Below, piece by piece: positions 51,577-62,299 of a stretch of 64,000 nucleotides of DNA (position 1 is its first letter; the number at the start of each line of letters is the position of its first letter). The position numbers and the translations under genes were made by a program. This stretch comes from Lysobacteraceae bacterium PS02065 (GTDB taxonomy: Bacteria > Pseudomonadota > Gammaproteobacteria > Xanthomonadales > Rhodanobacteraceae). The notes under the pieces were generated by a model that searched no databases, had not been told where the DNA came from, and saw nothing but the letters and a program-made list of their open reading frames with translations. The DNA lies in the NCBI GenBank assembly GCA_029959555.1, contig JASCPI010000003.1:123866-187865 (forward strand), read 5' to 3'.

Positions 51577-52977
51577 ATGACGATCACGCCGAACCCGATC
51601 ACCGCCGTCGATGCAGCGCCACCGTGGCGTCGGCGCATGACGCATCAGGTCGGCGCGGGCCTCGCCGTCGCGTGCCTGATCGCGACGGGAGGCGCACGCG
51701 CCGCGGACGGCGATCCGGATCCCGCCTTCTCCGCCGACGGCATCACCACCGTCACGTTCTCGGGTGGCAGCATCGAGGATGTGCGCGTGGCCGCCGACGA
51801 CCGGGGCAATACCTTCGTCGGTGGCACGATCCGTCGTTCCGAAGACAACTTCGATTACGCGATCGCCAAGCTCAGGCCCGACGGCTCGCCCGATCCGGGC
51901 TTCGGCTTCCAGGGCCTGCGCACGGTCGGCGTCGACGCGGTGCCGCTCGGGCACGACAAGCTCTACGGCATCGTCCCGCAGTCGGACGGCAAGGTGCTGC
52001 TGCTCGGCTTCGCCGAAGTCGCCGACGAGGTCATCGCGTCCTCGCCGCCCGCGATCGTGCGGCTGACCGCCGCGGGCAACGTGGATCCGACGTTCGGTGA
52101 GGAAGGCCGCATCGTCGTCGGCGGCAGTCCGTGGCCGAACGGAAGGCTCTACCTGTCCGCAGTGGTCGCGCAGCGCGACGGCAAGCTGCTGTTCGGCGGC
52201 TACTGCCTGAACTGTCCGAATACCTACCGCGTGTTCGTGCTGCGCATGACCGCCGCGGGCACGATCGACACGACGTTCGGCACCGGCGGCTGGACCTCGA
52301 TACCGGTCGCCGGCCAGCCACGTATCGAAGCCATGCAGGTGGACCGCCTCGGCCGCATCGTGCTCGCCGGCGTGGATCTGAACGGTACGCCACGCCCCGT
52401 CATCGTACGCATCCTGCCGTCAGGCAACGCCGACACATCGTTCGGCACGGGAGGTGCCGTGACCCTCTCCGACCTGGCGAGCGCCAACGAGGGAGGCTGG
52501 GCGGCGCGTGCCGTCGCTCCCGGTGCCGACGGCTCCGTCGTGCTCGCTGTCGGCAACTGGGACGCGGGATCGCCGAACCGTGCCGCACTCGTGCGCCTCG
52601 GCGCGAACGGTGCGCGCGACATGACGTACGCCGGCTCGGGGCTGCGCGACCTCACGCGCGAGGAGGGCACGCGTCTTCTCGCCCTGGAGCGTCGCAGCGA
52701 CGGGCGTGTCGTCGCGGCCGGCTGGATCGATCCGAACGGCGCAGACGGGCAGGACTTCTTCCTCGCGCGCGTGATGCGCGACGGCGCACTCGACACCTCG
52801 TTCGACGGCAACGGCGTCGTGCGCGTGCAGGTCACGTCGACGGGCCAGGACGGCGCCGAGGCGATGATGCTGGTCGCCGGCAAGCCCGTCGCCGCCGGCT
52901 ACGCCTACTCGACAAGCCGCAACATCGGCGTCGTGCGCATGCAGTCGGACCTCGTGTTCGCCGACGGGCTCGAGTGA
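51577..52977 (+). CDS. Secreted delta-60 repeat protein with C-terminal tail
   Basis: A 466-aa protein with a signal segment (VGAGLAVACLIATGGARA) about 27 residues from the N-terminus. Seven delta-60 repeats follow, for example DGSPDPGFGFQGLRTV, AGNVDPTFGEEGRIVV, AGTIDTTFGTGGWTS and SGNADTSFGTGGAVT. It is a paralogue of the 43888 gene. After the last repeat it ends MQSDLVFADGLE, a variant of the IFADGFD tail of its neighbours. Its role is unknown. It is convergent with the DPP-IV-like peptidase. Confidence 0.87.
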   Translation: MTITPNPITAVDAAPPWRRRMTHQVGAGLAVACLIATGGARAADGDPDPAFSADGITTVTFSGGSIEDVRVAADDRGNTFVGGTIRRSEDNFDYAIAKLRPDGSPDPGFGFQGLRTVGVDAVPLGHDKLYGIVPQSDGKVLLLGFAEVADEVIASSPPAIVRLTAAGNVDPTFGEEGRIVVGGSPWPNGRLYLSAVVAQRDGKLLFGGYCLNCPNTYRVFVLRMTAAGTIDTTFGTGGWTSIPVAGQPRIEAMQVDRLGRIVLAGVDLNGTPRPVIVRILPSGNADTSFGTGGAVTLSDLASANEGGWAARAVAPGADGSVVLAVGNWDAGSPNRAALVRLGANGARDMTYAGSGLRDLTREEGTRLLALERRSDGRVVAAGWIDPNGADGQDFFLARVMRDGALDTSFDGNGVVRVQVTSTGQDGAEAMMLVAGKPVAAGYAYSTSRNIGVVRMQSDLVFADGLE

Positions 52978-53017
52978 AGGCGGTCCGCGTTGCCGGCCAT
53001 GGTCGCGTACACCCTCG

Positions 53018-55414
53018 TCAGCGCCCCGGCGGCGGCGCGATGCGGTACGCCGGCGGCGTCGCACCCATGAGGTGCTGGACGAAGTAGTCCCACAGGCGCC
53101 GCGTGAAGTAGGCGTCGTTGCGGAACAGCTCGTGGTCCTGGTTGGCGAGGTAGAGCAGGTCGACGTCCTTGTTGGCCTTCGTGAACGCCGACACGAGATG
53201 CAGCGTCGGCGCCGGCATCGCGTTCTCGTCGAGGTCGCCGTAGACGAGCATGAGCTTGCCGGCGAGGCGGTCGACGAGCGCGATGTTGCCGAGCGGGCGG
53301 AACAGGTCCGGCACCGCATCGGGCGTCGGGCGGATCGCGCTGCCGTCCGCGTACACGGGCCGTCCTCCGACGAGGCGATCCATGCCGTGGATCGCGCCGC
53401 CGTACATGCCTTCGAAGCTGTGGCTGCCGGCCGACGACACGCCGACCTTGAAGAACCCGGGATGGCGCAGCAGCGCGCGCGTCGAGCTGTAGCCGCCGAA
53501 CGAATGCCCGTAGATGCCGACACGCTCGAGGTCGAGCTGCGGATACCTCGCCGCGAGCTCGCGGATCGCGGCGACGTGGTCCTCGAGCTGCACGTCGGAT
53601 GCAGTCAGGAAGCTCGCATCGTGGAACGCCTTCGAGCGTCCCGGCGTGCCTCGTCCGTCGATCACGACGACCGCGAAGCCGAGTTCGGCGAGGCTCGATT
53701 TCGAGACCGGGTTCATCGCCGCAGTCGCGTCGACGAAGCCGATCGGCGCGTTGATGATATGCGGTCCGCCGTACATGCCGTCGACGATCGGAATGCGCCG
53801 TCCGGACATGTCCCCGGGCGGCAGGTACAGCGTTGCCCAGACATCGGTCGTGCCGTCCGCGGCCTTGACGCGCTCGCGCGTCGGCGCCTTCCAGCCGGCG
53901 GCGAGCACGGCGCCCGCATCGGCGCGTTCGAGCGGCATCACGATGCGGCCGTCGCGCGTCGAACGCAGCACCGTCACGGGCGGCTCGTCGACGGTCGAGA
54001 AACTGTCGACGACGAGGTCCATCGCCGGCGACAGCAGCGTCGAGGCGCGCCAGCCGCCGAACATGCCGGCGCCGCCGTCGATCGCGTGATCGGCTGCTTC
54101 GGGCGTCAGCAGCACGGGCTCGCCGCCGTCCAGCGGCACGCGGTAGAGGCGTCGCTGGTACGGATCGCCCGGCTCCTTGCCGCCCGCGGTGAAGAACACC
54201 TCGCGCCGCGCCTCGTCGACGCCGACGAGATCGCGCACGAGCCAATCGCCCGATGTAACGGAATGCAGCGTGCGCCCGTCGGCGAGATCGACGAGATGCA
54301 GGTGACCCCAGCCGCCATGGTCCGTCCACCAGATCGCCTGTGCGCTCTTCTGAAGGATGCGCACGGCCGGCCGGTTGTAGGTGAAGTCGTTGAGCTGCAC
54401 GCGCGTGTCCGAGGATTCCTCGCGCACGGTGCGCAGCGTGCCGTCGCGCACGTCGATCTCGACGAGGCGCAGGCGCGCAGGGCGGTCGTAGCGCACGATC
54501 GCGGCGTACGCCTTGTGTGCATCGGCCGACCAGCCGAGAAGTCCGGCTTCGGTCAGCGTGCTCCAGCCTTCGGGCACGGCGATCGTGCGCGTCGTCGCGC
54601 TCGCGACGTCGATGACGTACCAGCTGTCGCGCACCTGCTCCGCATCGCCGAGCAGGCCGAGCCGCACCGTGTGCACGATCGGCCGGAACGAACCTTCGGG
54701 CGCGGTCGCGAGGTAGGGATACGCCTCGACCTTGCGTTCGTCGTAGCGCACGCCGAACACGCGCGCGCCGTCGGGCGACCAGTGCGCCGCGATCGGCGGC
54801 ACGACCATGCGCCCCGCCCGCCACGGGATGCCGCGCAGCGAGAAATCGGGCAGCACGCCGTAGCCGTACGAGGGCTCGCCGTCGCGCGTCAGCGCGCGTT
54901 CGCCATCGACGCCGGCTTCGCGCAGCCACAGGTTGTCGTCGCGCACGACGATCGCGCGCGTGCCATCGGGTGACGCGAGCGCCTTCGGGTCGCGTGCGAG
55001 CGCGACGACGACGCGGCAGGCATAGGTCGGCAGACGGCAATCGCGCGCGCGACCATCGGCGCCGCGCACGCGGATGCGCAGCACGCCATCGGCGTCGCTC
55101 GCGACCGATTCGACATCGATCGCCACCTTTCCACGTGCGTCGCCGAGCGCGCGCGCGAGGCGCTTCGCGTCGAACAGTGCGCCACGCGAAGCCTTCGCCG
55201 GATCGACCAGCACGTACGACGCGCCGTCCTTCTCCTGCCGCCGGTACCAGAAGCGCCCGTCGGCGAGCCACTGCGGCCATACCGTCGCGTTGAGCACCTT
55301 GCCGCGCAGGTTGTAGTCGAGCACGCGTTCGGCACGGGCGTAGGCTTCGACATCGGGTGGGGCCGCGTGGGCCAGGGTACTCGCTCCCATGGCGGCGACA
55401 AGCAGCATCCGCAT
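53018..55414 (-). CDS. S9 family peptidase, dipeptidyl peptidase IV-like, exported
   Basis: A 798-aa exported enzyme with a signal peptide (MRMLLVAAMGASTLAHA), an N-terminal DPP-IV-type beta-propeller and a C-terminal hydrolase. The catalytic serine lies in VGIYGHSFGGYSSTRAL, the aspartate in VYGDLDENAMPA and the histidine in YLANQDHELFRND. Family enzymes remove dipeptides, often X-Pro, from peptides. I chose ATG 55414 for its signal peptide; the frame stays open upstream to 55681. It is the second S9 peptidase of the window and not obviously a recent duplicate of the first. Confidence 0.9.
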   Translation of the reverse strand: MRMLLVAAMGASTLAHAAPPDVEAYARAERVLDYNLRGKVLNATVWPQWLADGRFWYRRQEKDGASYVLVDPAKASRGALFDAKRLARALGDARGKVAIDVESVASDADGVLRIRVRGADGRARDCRLPTYACRVVVALARDPKALASPDGTRAIVVRDDNLWLREAGVDGERALTRDGEPSYGYGVLPDFSLRGIPWRAGRMVVPPIAAHWSPDGARVFGVRYDERKVEAYPYLATAPEGSFRPIVHTVRLGLLGDAEQVRDSWYVIDVASATTRTIAVPEGWSTLTEAGLLGWSADAHKAYAAIVRYDRPARLRLVEIDVRDGTLRTVREESSDTRVQLNDFTYNRPAVRILQKSAQAIWWTDHGGWGHLHLVDLADGRTLHSVTSGDWLVRDLVGVDEARREVFFTAGGKEPGDPYQRRLYRVPLDGGEPVLLTPEAADHAIDGGAGMFGGWRASTLLSPAMDLVVDSFSTVDEPPVTVLRSTRDGRIVMPLERADAGAVLAAGWKAPTRERVKAADGTTDVWATLYLPPGDMSGRRIPIVDGMYGGPHIINAPIGFVDATAAMNPVSKSSLAELGFAVVVIDGRGTPGRSKAFHDASFLTASDVQLEDHVAAIRELAARYPQLDLERVGIYGHSFGGYSSTRALLRHPGFFKVGVSSAGSHSFEGMYGGAIHGMDRLVGGRPVYADGSAIRPTPDAVPDLFRPLGNIALVDRLAGKLMLVYGDLDENAMPAPTLHLVSAFTKANKDVDLLYLANQDHELFRNDAYFTRRLWDYFVQHLMGATPPAYRIAPPPGR

Positions 55415-55743
55415 GGAACGTGGCGCGCTGGCAAGCGCGTGATGCAAACCGTGATCGAATCGCAAGGTCGTTCCCCGTGCGGATGCGCGCGGCGACGACG
55501 TGGCACACGCGGCATGGATGAAGCGGCGGCGCATCGCGCGGCCGACGTGCTTCGAGCTTCGCAGCAACCGTGAGGGCCACGCAACCCGACCACGTGCGCC
55601 AAGGCGCCTCATCGGCGTCCGACGTTCTGGCGATCGACGCTTCCCGGGTGGCGCCACCCGGCGAGATCGGCTCCACGACATGCCGGCAGAAGCGCTCGCG
55701 AGCTACGCCGCGCGACGATCACGCCGCGTGCACGCCGGTGGCG
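55415..55743. other. Gap of 329 bp with a perfect 18-bp palindrome
   Basis: No gene is supported here. CCGGGTGGCGCCACCCGG at 55644-55661 is a perfect palindrome. It lies between the helical repeat gene (stop at 55744) and the S9 peptidase start, so it could be an operator for the peptidase or a transcript-end structure. Confidence 0.4.
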
Positions 55744-57252
55744 TCAGAGATGAATCTTCGCGTAGGGAATGCGCTCGATGCGCCCGACCTTCTCGACGGC
55801 AGCCAGCACGTCGGGACGTTGCACGATCGCGCGCCAGCGCTCGGCCTCGATGCGGCGTCGTGGGGTTCTCGACACGTCGTCGTAATCCTGCATCTCGACG
55901 AGCATGTCGGCACGATGCCGCTCGTCGCGCAGGCGCTCGATGACGACCTTCGCTGCCTCGTCTTCACGCCCCGTCTGCAGCAGCGCCGCCCTGTAGGTGT
56001 CGGGGGCATCGTCGCGATGGGTCGCGAGGTAGTCGAAATGGACCTTGGCTCGTGCGTCGTCGCTTCGATCCAGCGCGCCGAGCAGGGCGATGTAGTTCAA
56101 CTGCATGCGTCCGTACTCGCTCATCGCTCCGACGAGTTCCACCGCGTCGCGTGCGTCGTCCGCACGGCCCAGGTCGGCATAGAGCCTCGCGAGATTGAGC
56201 GTCTGGCTCACGTTGATGTTGCCGCTCTCCGGCAGCCGGCTCGCCTTGCGGAGCTGGGCCATCGCATCCTCCCAGCGCTCCATGCGACCCAGCGCCTGGG
56301 ATCTCGCATCGAGGATCCAGTTGAACTTGGAATCGGCGTCGGTGTAGACCTGCATGCCTTCGGCAGCGACCTTCGCGATGATGTCGTCGGCGAGCGCGAT
56401 CGCGTCCTCGTGCTTGCGCGAGCGCAGCAGGCAGCGCATGACGTCGAGCCGCGGCCACAGGGCATCGGCATGCCGCCTGGCGGCGGATCGCGACGCCTTG
56501 CACTGGCGATCCAGCGACCTGCCGACGTCGAAGGCGTCCTTGCGGGCGGCCACGACCCTGTCGAAGCGGCGATCCACGCGCAGGCGCACGATGGCGTCGA
56601 TGTCGAGAATGCGTGCGGCGGCGTCGACCGCCCTCGGCATGTCGTCGCGCTCCAGCAGGAACTGCACGTACTCCAGCCACATGTGGCTCGCGTCCTCGCG
56701 CTCGTTCTGCCAGTTGGCATCGAACAGCGAGGCGAGCAGGCGGAAGCGTACGGCTTCGTCGGCGCGCGAGCGTTCCAGGTTCCAGTGGATCCGGGCGATC
56801 GAACGACCCGGAATGTTGTCGAGCGAGGCCGGTGCACGCTCGCCCATCACGGCGATGCACAGCGCCGCATCGACATCGTCATCCAGCATGTACGCGGCGT
56901 TCAGGCGCGAGTGCCAGACGAAACCGTCGGCGTTCTCGAAAGCGCTCGCACGCACGAACAACGCGTGCGCCTTGCGATACTCGTCGAGCTGCATGGCGGC
57001 GAAGCCTGCACGTGACAGCGCGGCGTAGCGCGCATCGTCGGTCAAGGCGTCGAACACCGGTGACGCCAGCACCGCATCGAAGGCTCTCGAAGCGGTCTTG
57101 AAGTCCTTGTCGGCGTAGGCGCTGTTCCCGGCCTGGAACCGTTCGCCGATCGAATCGAGCGCATCGGGGTCGATGGGTGCCGGCAGCGGAGGTTGCGCGT
57201 CGACGCTTACCCAGGACAGAAGAAGCAGCATCGCTGCCAGGACATGACGCAT
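55744..57252 (-). CDS. Exported TPR-like helical repeat protein
   Basis: A 502-aa protein with a signal peptide (RHVLAAMLLLLSWVSVDA) followed by helix-turn-helix repeats of the tetratricopeptide kind. Examples are FQAGNSAYADKDFKTASRAF, YAALSRAGFAAMQLDEYRKA and TLNLARLYADLGRADDARDA. The function is unknown; periplasmic scaffolding is typical for such repeats. GGGGAG lies seven bases before ATG 57252. It lies downstream of the groEL terminator and is probably its own transcript. Confidence 0.7.
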   Translation of the reverse strand: MRHVLAAMLLLLSWVSVDAQPPLPAPIDPDALDSIGERFQAGNSAYADKDFKTASRAFDAVLASPVFDALTDDARYAALSRAGFAAMQLDEYRKAHALFVRASAFENADGFVWHSRLNAAYMLDDDVDAALCIAVMGERAPASLDNIPGRSIARIHWNLERSRADEAVRFRLLASLFDANWQNEREDASHMWLEYVQFLLERDDMPRAVDAAARILDIDAIVRLRVDRRFDRVVAARKDAFDVGRSLDRQCKASRSAARRHADALWPRLDVMRCLLRSRKHEDAIALADDIIAKVAAEGMQVYTDADSKFNWILDARSQALGRMERWEDAMAQLRKASRLPESGNINVSQTLNLARLYADLGRADDARDAVELVGAMSEYGRMQLNYIALLGALDRSDDARAKVHFDYLATHRDDAPDTYRAALLQTGREDEAAKVVIERLRDERHRADMLVEMQDYDDVSRTPRRRIEAERWRAIVQRPDVLAAVEKVGRIERIPYAKIHL

Positions 57253-57326
57253 CACACGGCTCCCCTTGCACGGCATCGACGCTCCTGGAGCGATCATGCC
57301 AGCCGCCACGTCACCTGGACACCCAG

Positions 57327-57354
57327 AAAAAAGCCCCGCATCGCTGCGGGGCTT
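57327..57354 (-). terminator. Intrinsic terminator of groESL
   Basis: A 10-bp perfect stem, AAGCCCCGCA/TGCGGGGCTT, with a 4-base loop. On the minus strand it is followed by a T-run (six T). It lies 30 bp after the groEL stop. Confidence 0.85.
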
Positions 57355-57384
57355 CTCGTGTCGCGTGGAGCCGGTGGGGCTGGA

Positions 57385-59070
<1,686 letters not shown>

Positions 59071-59149
59071 TCAGCGGTGCATCACGCCGGCGGGACGACA
59101 GACCGGAGCACGCGGCTCGACGGTACGGGCGCGCCGGCGCGCGGCGCGC

Positions 59150-59437
59150 TTACTCGATGATCGCGACGAGGTCTTCTTCGCGCATGACGAGCAGCTCGTC
59201 GCCGTCGACCTTGACCTCGGTGCCCGAGTACTTGCCGAACAGGACCTTGTCGCCGACCTTGACGGCGAGCGGGCGGACCTTGCCGTCCTCGAGGATCTTG
59301 CCGGTGCCGACGGCCACGACTTCGCCCTTGATCGGCTTCTCGGCCGCGGCGTCGGGGATGACGATGCCGCCGGCCGACTTGGTCTCGGCCTCGAGGCGCT
59401 TGATGATCACGCGGTCGTGCAACGGGCGAAGTGCCAT
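59150..59437 (-). CDS. groES: Co-chaperonin GroES
   Basis: A 95-aa GroES, the heptameric lid of GroEL. It has the diagnostic start [20 protein letters not shown], the mobile-loop block [20 protein letters not shown], and the ending [14 protein letters not shown]. It is the first gene of the groESL operon, 49 bp downstream of the CIRCE operator. Confidence 0.98.
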   Translation of the reverse strand: MALRPLHDRVIIKRLEAETKSAGGIVIPDAAAEKPIKGEVVAVGTGKILEDGKVRPLAVKVGDKVLFGKYSGTEVKVDGDELLVMREEDLVAIIE

Positions 59438-59486
59438 GATGATGCTTCCTTCAACAGGTTGATGGGGAACGGATTCTTCCGAGCTG

Positions 59487-59518
59487 CTAGCACTCGGGCC
59501 ATGTGAGTGCCAATTCTA
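59487..59518 (-). promoter_or_regulatory. CIRCE operator and groESL promoter
   Basis: On the minus strand TTGGCACTC, nine bases, GAGTGCTAG (59513-59487) matches the CIRCE consensus TTAGCACTC-N9-GAGTGCTAA with two differences, both in outer positions. A TAGAAT -10 element overlaps its upstream edge (59513-59518). CIRCE is bound by the repressor HrcA, so groESL here is predicted to be HrcA-controlled. Confidence 0.85.
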
Positions 59519-59675
59519 GCCGCGCACGATGACACGCGGAAGAGGCCTCGGGCGTGACCCGACAGGTGGGGGGAGCCGGCGCCCGTTTCAACCACCGGGT
59601 CGCTTTTCCGGGTTGCCGGGTAAGGCGGACGGCGGTTAACGTCGGCCCAACAGGGGAAAATCCAGGGACAGGTCC

Positions 59676-62258
59676 ATGCGCCACGGGATCGCGGCAATCG
59701 CGTGCTGGCTCATTTTTTCGTTGCTAGGCGTCGCCGCCTCTGCCGCTCCGGAAGACCCAAAGGGTCTGATCGTCACTCTCAGCGTCGGCGCGGACATCCG
59801 CCTCGCGTCCATCGCCACCGTAGATCGCGTCGCGCCGTCTCGGACACCGTTTGGAGCCTCGTGGTCGGTGAGCGCCGTGGACCGCGAAGGTGTCGAGAGC
59901 TGGCGGCGCGAGTTTCCTGCACCGATCGCGTTTCACACCACTCCCGGCACCGCCGTCGAGATCACGATTGCGGTACCCATTCCCGCCGACGAATCCCGGC
60001 TAGTCGTAAGGGATGTCGACGGCGTTGAGAAATGGGCGCTCGATGTCGACGCGGCTTTAATGAGCAGCGCGACAGCACGAGGGCGAGAGCTTCACGATGA
60101 AGTCGCTCTTGCGAAAGCCGACACGCTCGCGCTTCACGCCAAAGCAAGGCCTACGCAGCCGGATTCTCCGACTTTGAAACCGCTCGCGCCAACGCCGACC
60201 CGGGGAACGATTGCATCTGACCCTAACGACAGACCATACGTCATAACTGGAATGAGCGGAAAAGGAGCACTTGCCCTTCATCGAGTTACCGGAACGAGTT
60301 TGAACAACAACGCCGAGATAAGAGTTTTCGACGCGGTCACGGGACTCTTTGTGGTGTCCGTTCAAACCGATTGGCGAAGTGCCAGCTTCAGCTTCCTGCT
60401 TCCTACAGGCCGCTACACGTTCGAAGCAGACAGCAATCGACTGAGAGTGCAGAACCTGCTCTTCTACAGAGCACCGTACGTTTCTGCCCCGATTCTGGTG
60501 GATCAGGACCTGACAGTTCCCATGCTACTCACCAATGAAGAGTCAGGTACGATAGAGATCGCAGCGATTATGCCATGTTCCATCGTCAATCAAAGTGATC
60601 TCTACCGACCACCTTTCATCGATTTTGCCGAGGCCACCATAACCCTCGCCGACGGTACAAGGATAAGCAGGTATGTCGTAGAGACTTTCGGGCAGATGAC
60701 GCGGTCGGATCCACAGCCTGTAAATGGAGGCTGCGAGGTCACCTACTTTATGAACATGAGCCCCGGAAGTTACGACATATCCCTGGGAATGCCAGGATGG
60801 GAAAACGTCGAATGGAAGGCCGTCGAGTTGTCGAACGGTACAATCAAAAGACTGTCGCATCATTTCCGAGAGTGGGATCGAAAATTGGTCTGGAAGGGCC
60901 GCTTCGAAGACCGCCTCATTTCATCGAAGCCTTTCTACACCTCCATCAATATCATCGCCCCAAATCTGAAGAATTTCTACTACGGATCATATGACCCTAC
61001 GGATCGGGGCAACTTCGAAATAGCATACAGACGCGAATGGATGATCGAGCTTGTCTTCAGCCCTGCCAATGGAGGCTTGTACGCCAGACAGCGCTTCCAG
61101 TTCGACGGACGAGATCACCCTTCGGTACTGCTGCTCGATCGAATCATCGATGGTAATAGCATCGACGACGGCCTGCTCAGAATCCACGGCAACGGAGATC
61201 GTGAGCATCGATACAACATTCTGTTCCTTGCCGAGGGCTACACATCGGAAACGGAACCTTTCGACGACAGGAACCGAAATCGCTTGTGGGACGGTTATTC
61301 GTGGATCGACGAAAATGCGGACGGAATCGTCAACGACCACTACGCCCAAATCGGCTATCCAACCTATTCTCCTGCGCTCAACACAGACAACCCGTTCTAC
61401 GCGAATGAGGCGTTCGACGATATAAACGGTGATGGATACCACAATGCCGGAGAAGCCTCGGAGTTCCACGACAACGCGCGAGACTTCATGTTGTCGTTGC
61501 TAGGCTCCGACTTCTGGTATGAGCACGAGGATGCCTTCAACGCTTACGTGTTGTTTGAGCCATCCGCCCAAGCTGGTTTCGATATCACGCTGCCGGATGG
61601 CCGCCAGTCGGTGGTGCGGGATACGCGTTATGACGCGAACCTCAGGCTCCCCAGAAGAACGATGGAGCTGAATCGGACGTTGGCGACTCAGCGTGCGCTG
61701 ACCGCGCTGCCTGATGTGGACCTGGTCGTAGTTCTCGTCAATCAGACGACCAATCCATACGCTCGTGGGAACATGGCGAGAACTCAGCCGGGAGTGATGG
61801 TCTGGCCGAGTGGCCTGCACAGGCGCTGGATGAACGACATGGGGCCTTCGCACGAGATGGGGCACTTCGTGGCCGCACTATGCGACGAGTACTCCGAGTA
61901 TGAGGGCGTACATCCCCTTCACGGCGCTCCGACAACGGAATGTCCGAACGTTGGCTTCAAGCCGGATCCCTCCGAGGTTCCGTGGCGAGGCTGGCTTGCT
62001 CCGGATTCGCCGCGCCCCAATCGATCGCTCGACGGTATGCTCGGCGTGTTCGAAGGCGCTCATTATTACAGCGGCGGTGCTTACCGACCGAGCTTCGAAT
62101 CGACGATGCGCAACCTGCACCCCTTCTTCCACGCGCCGTCACGCGCCGCCCTCGAAGAGGCCCTGCATCTGCGCACCGGCACACGCCACTCCGTCGACGA
62201 CGGCGAACGCTGCCAGCGCACGCCGATCAACGCCGTGCACGCCCGCCACGGCTGCTGA
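59676..62258 (+). CDS. M64 family metallopeptidase with calcium-binding-type loops
   Basis: An 860-aa exported protein. The signal peptide is IAAIACWLIFSLLGVAASAA. The N-terminal 450 residues are beta-rich and unassigned. The C-terminal M64 (IgA peptidase-like) domain starts near HRYNILFLAEGYTSETEPF. The zinc motif HEMGH is at residues 726-730, and EGAHYYSGGAYRPSFESTMR follows. Two dockerin- or EF-hand-like acidic loops, DENADGIVND (545-554) and DDINGDGYHNAGE (581-593), lie between the domain start and the zinc site. The gene is visibly AT-richer than its neighbours in 60.2-61.4 kb. It may be a transferred or long-diverged gene. Confidence 0.87.
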   Translation: MRHGIAAIACWLIFSLLGVAASAAPEDPKGLIVTLSVGADIRLASIATVDRVAPSRTPFGASWSVSAVDREGVESWRREFPAPIAFHTTPGTAVEITIAVPIPADESRLVVRDVDGVEKWALDVDAALMSSATARGRELHDEVALAKADTLALHAKARPTQPDSPTLKPLAPTPTRGTIASDPNDRPYVITGMSGKGALALHRVTGTSLNNNAEIRVFDAVTGLFVVSVQTDWRSASFSFLLPTGRYTFEADSNRLRVQNLLFYRAPYVSAPILVDQDLTVPMLLTNEESGTIEIAAIMPCSIVNQSDLYRPPFIDFAEATITLADGTRISRYVVETFGQMTRSDPQPVNGGCEVTYFMNMSPGSYDISLGMPGWENVEWKAVELSNGTIKRLSHHFREWDRKLVWKGRFEDRLISSKPFYTSINIIAPNLKNFYYGSYDPTDRGNFEIAYRREWMIELVFSPANGGLYARQRFQFDGRDHPSVLLLDRIIDGNSIDDGLLRIHGNGDREHRYNILFLAEGYTSETEPFDDRNRNRLWDGYSWIDENADGIVNDHYAQIGYPTYSPALNTDNPFYANEAFDDINGDGYHNAGEASEFHDNARDFMLSLLGSDFWYEHEDAFNAYVLFEPSAQAGFDITLPDGRQSVVRDTRYDANLRLPRRTMELNRTLATQRALTALPDVDLVVVLVNQTTNPYARGNMARTQPGVMVWPSGLHRRWMNDMGPSHEMGHFVAALCDEYSEYEGVHPLHGAPTTECPNVGFKPDPSEVPWRGWLAPDSPRPNRSLDGMLGVFEGAHYYSGGAYRPSFESTMRNLHPFFHAPSRAALEEALHLRTGTRHSVDDGERCQRTPINAVHARHGC

Positions 62259-62299
62259 GGCGCCATCGCGCCGCCGATCGCGAGGCGCAGATGTGCGCC

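Noticed and set aside
51505..51954. N-terminal extension of the small anchored protein up to 51954
   Set aside because: It runs antisense through the promoter and signal-peptide region of the delta-60 gene and lacks protein-like composition.
55415..55681. N-terminal extension of the DPP-IV-like peptidase
   Set aside because: It is in frame but Arg/Ser-rich and precedes a clear signal peptide. It would also hide that signal internally.
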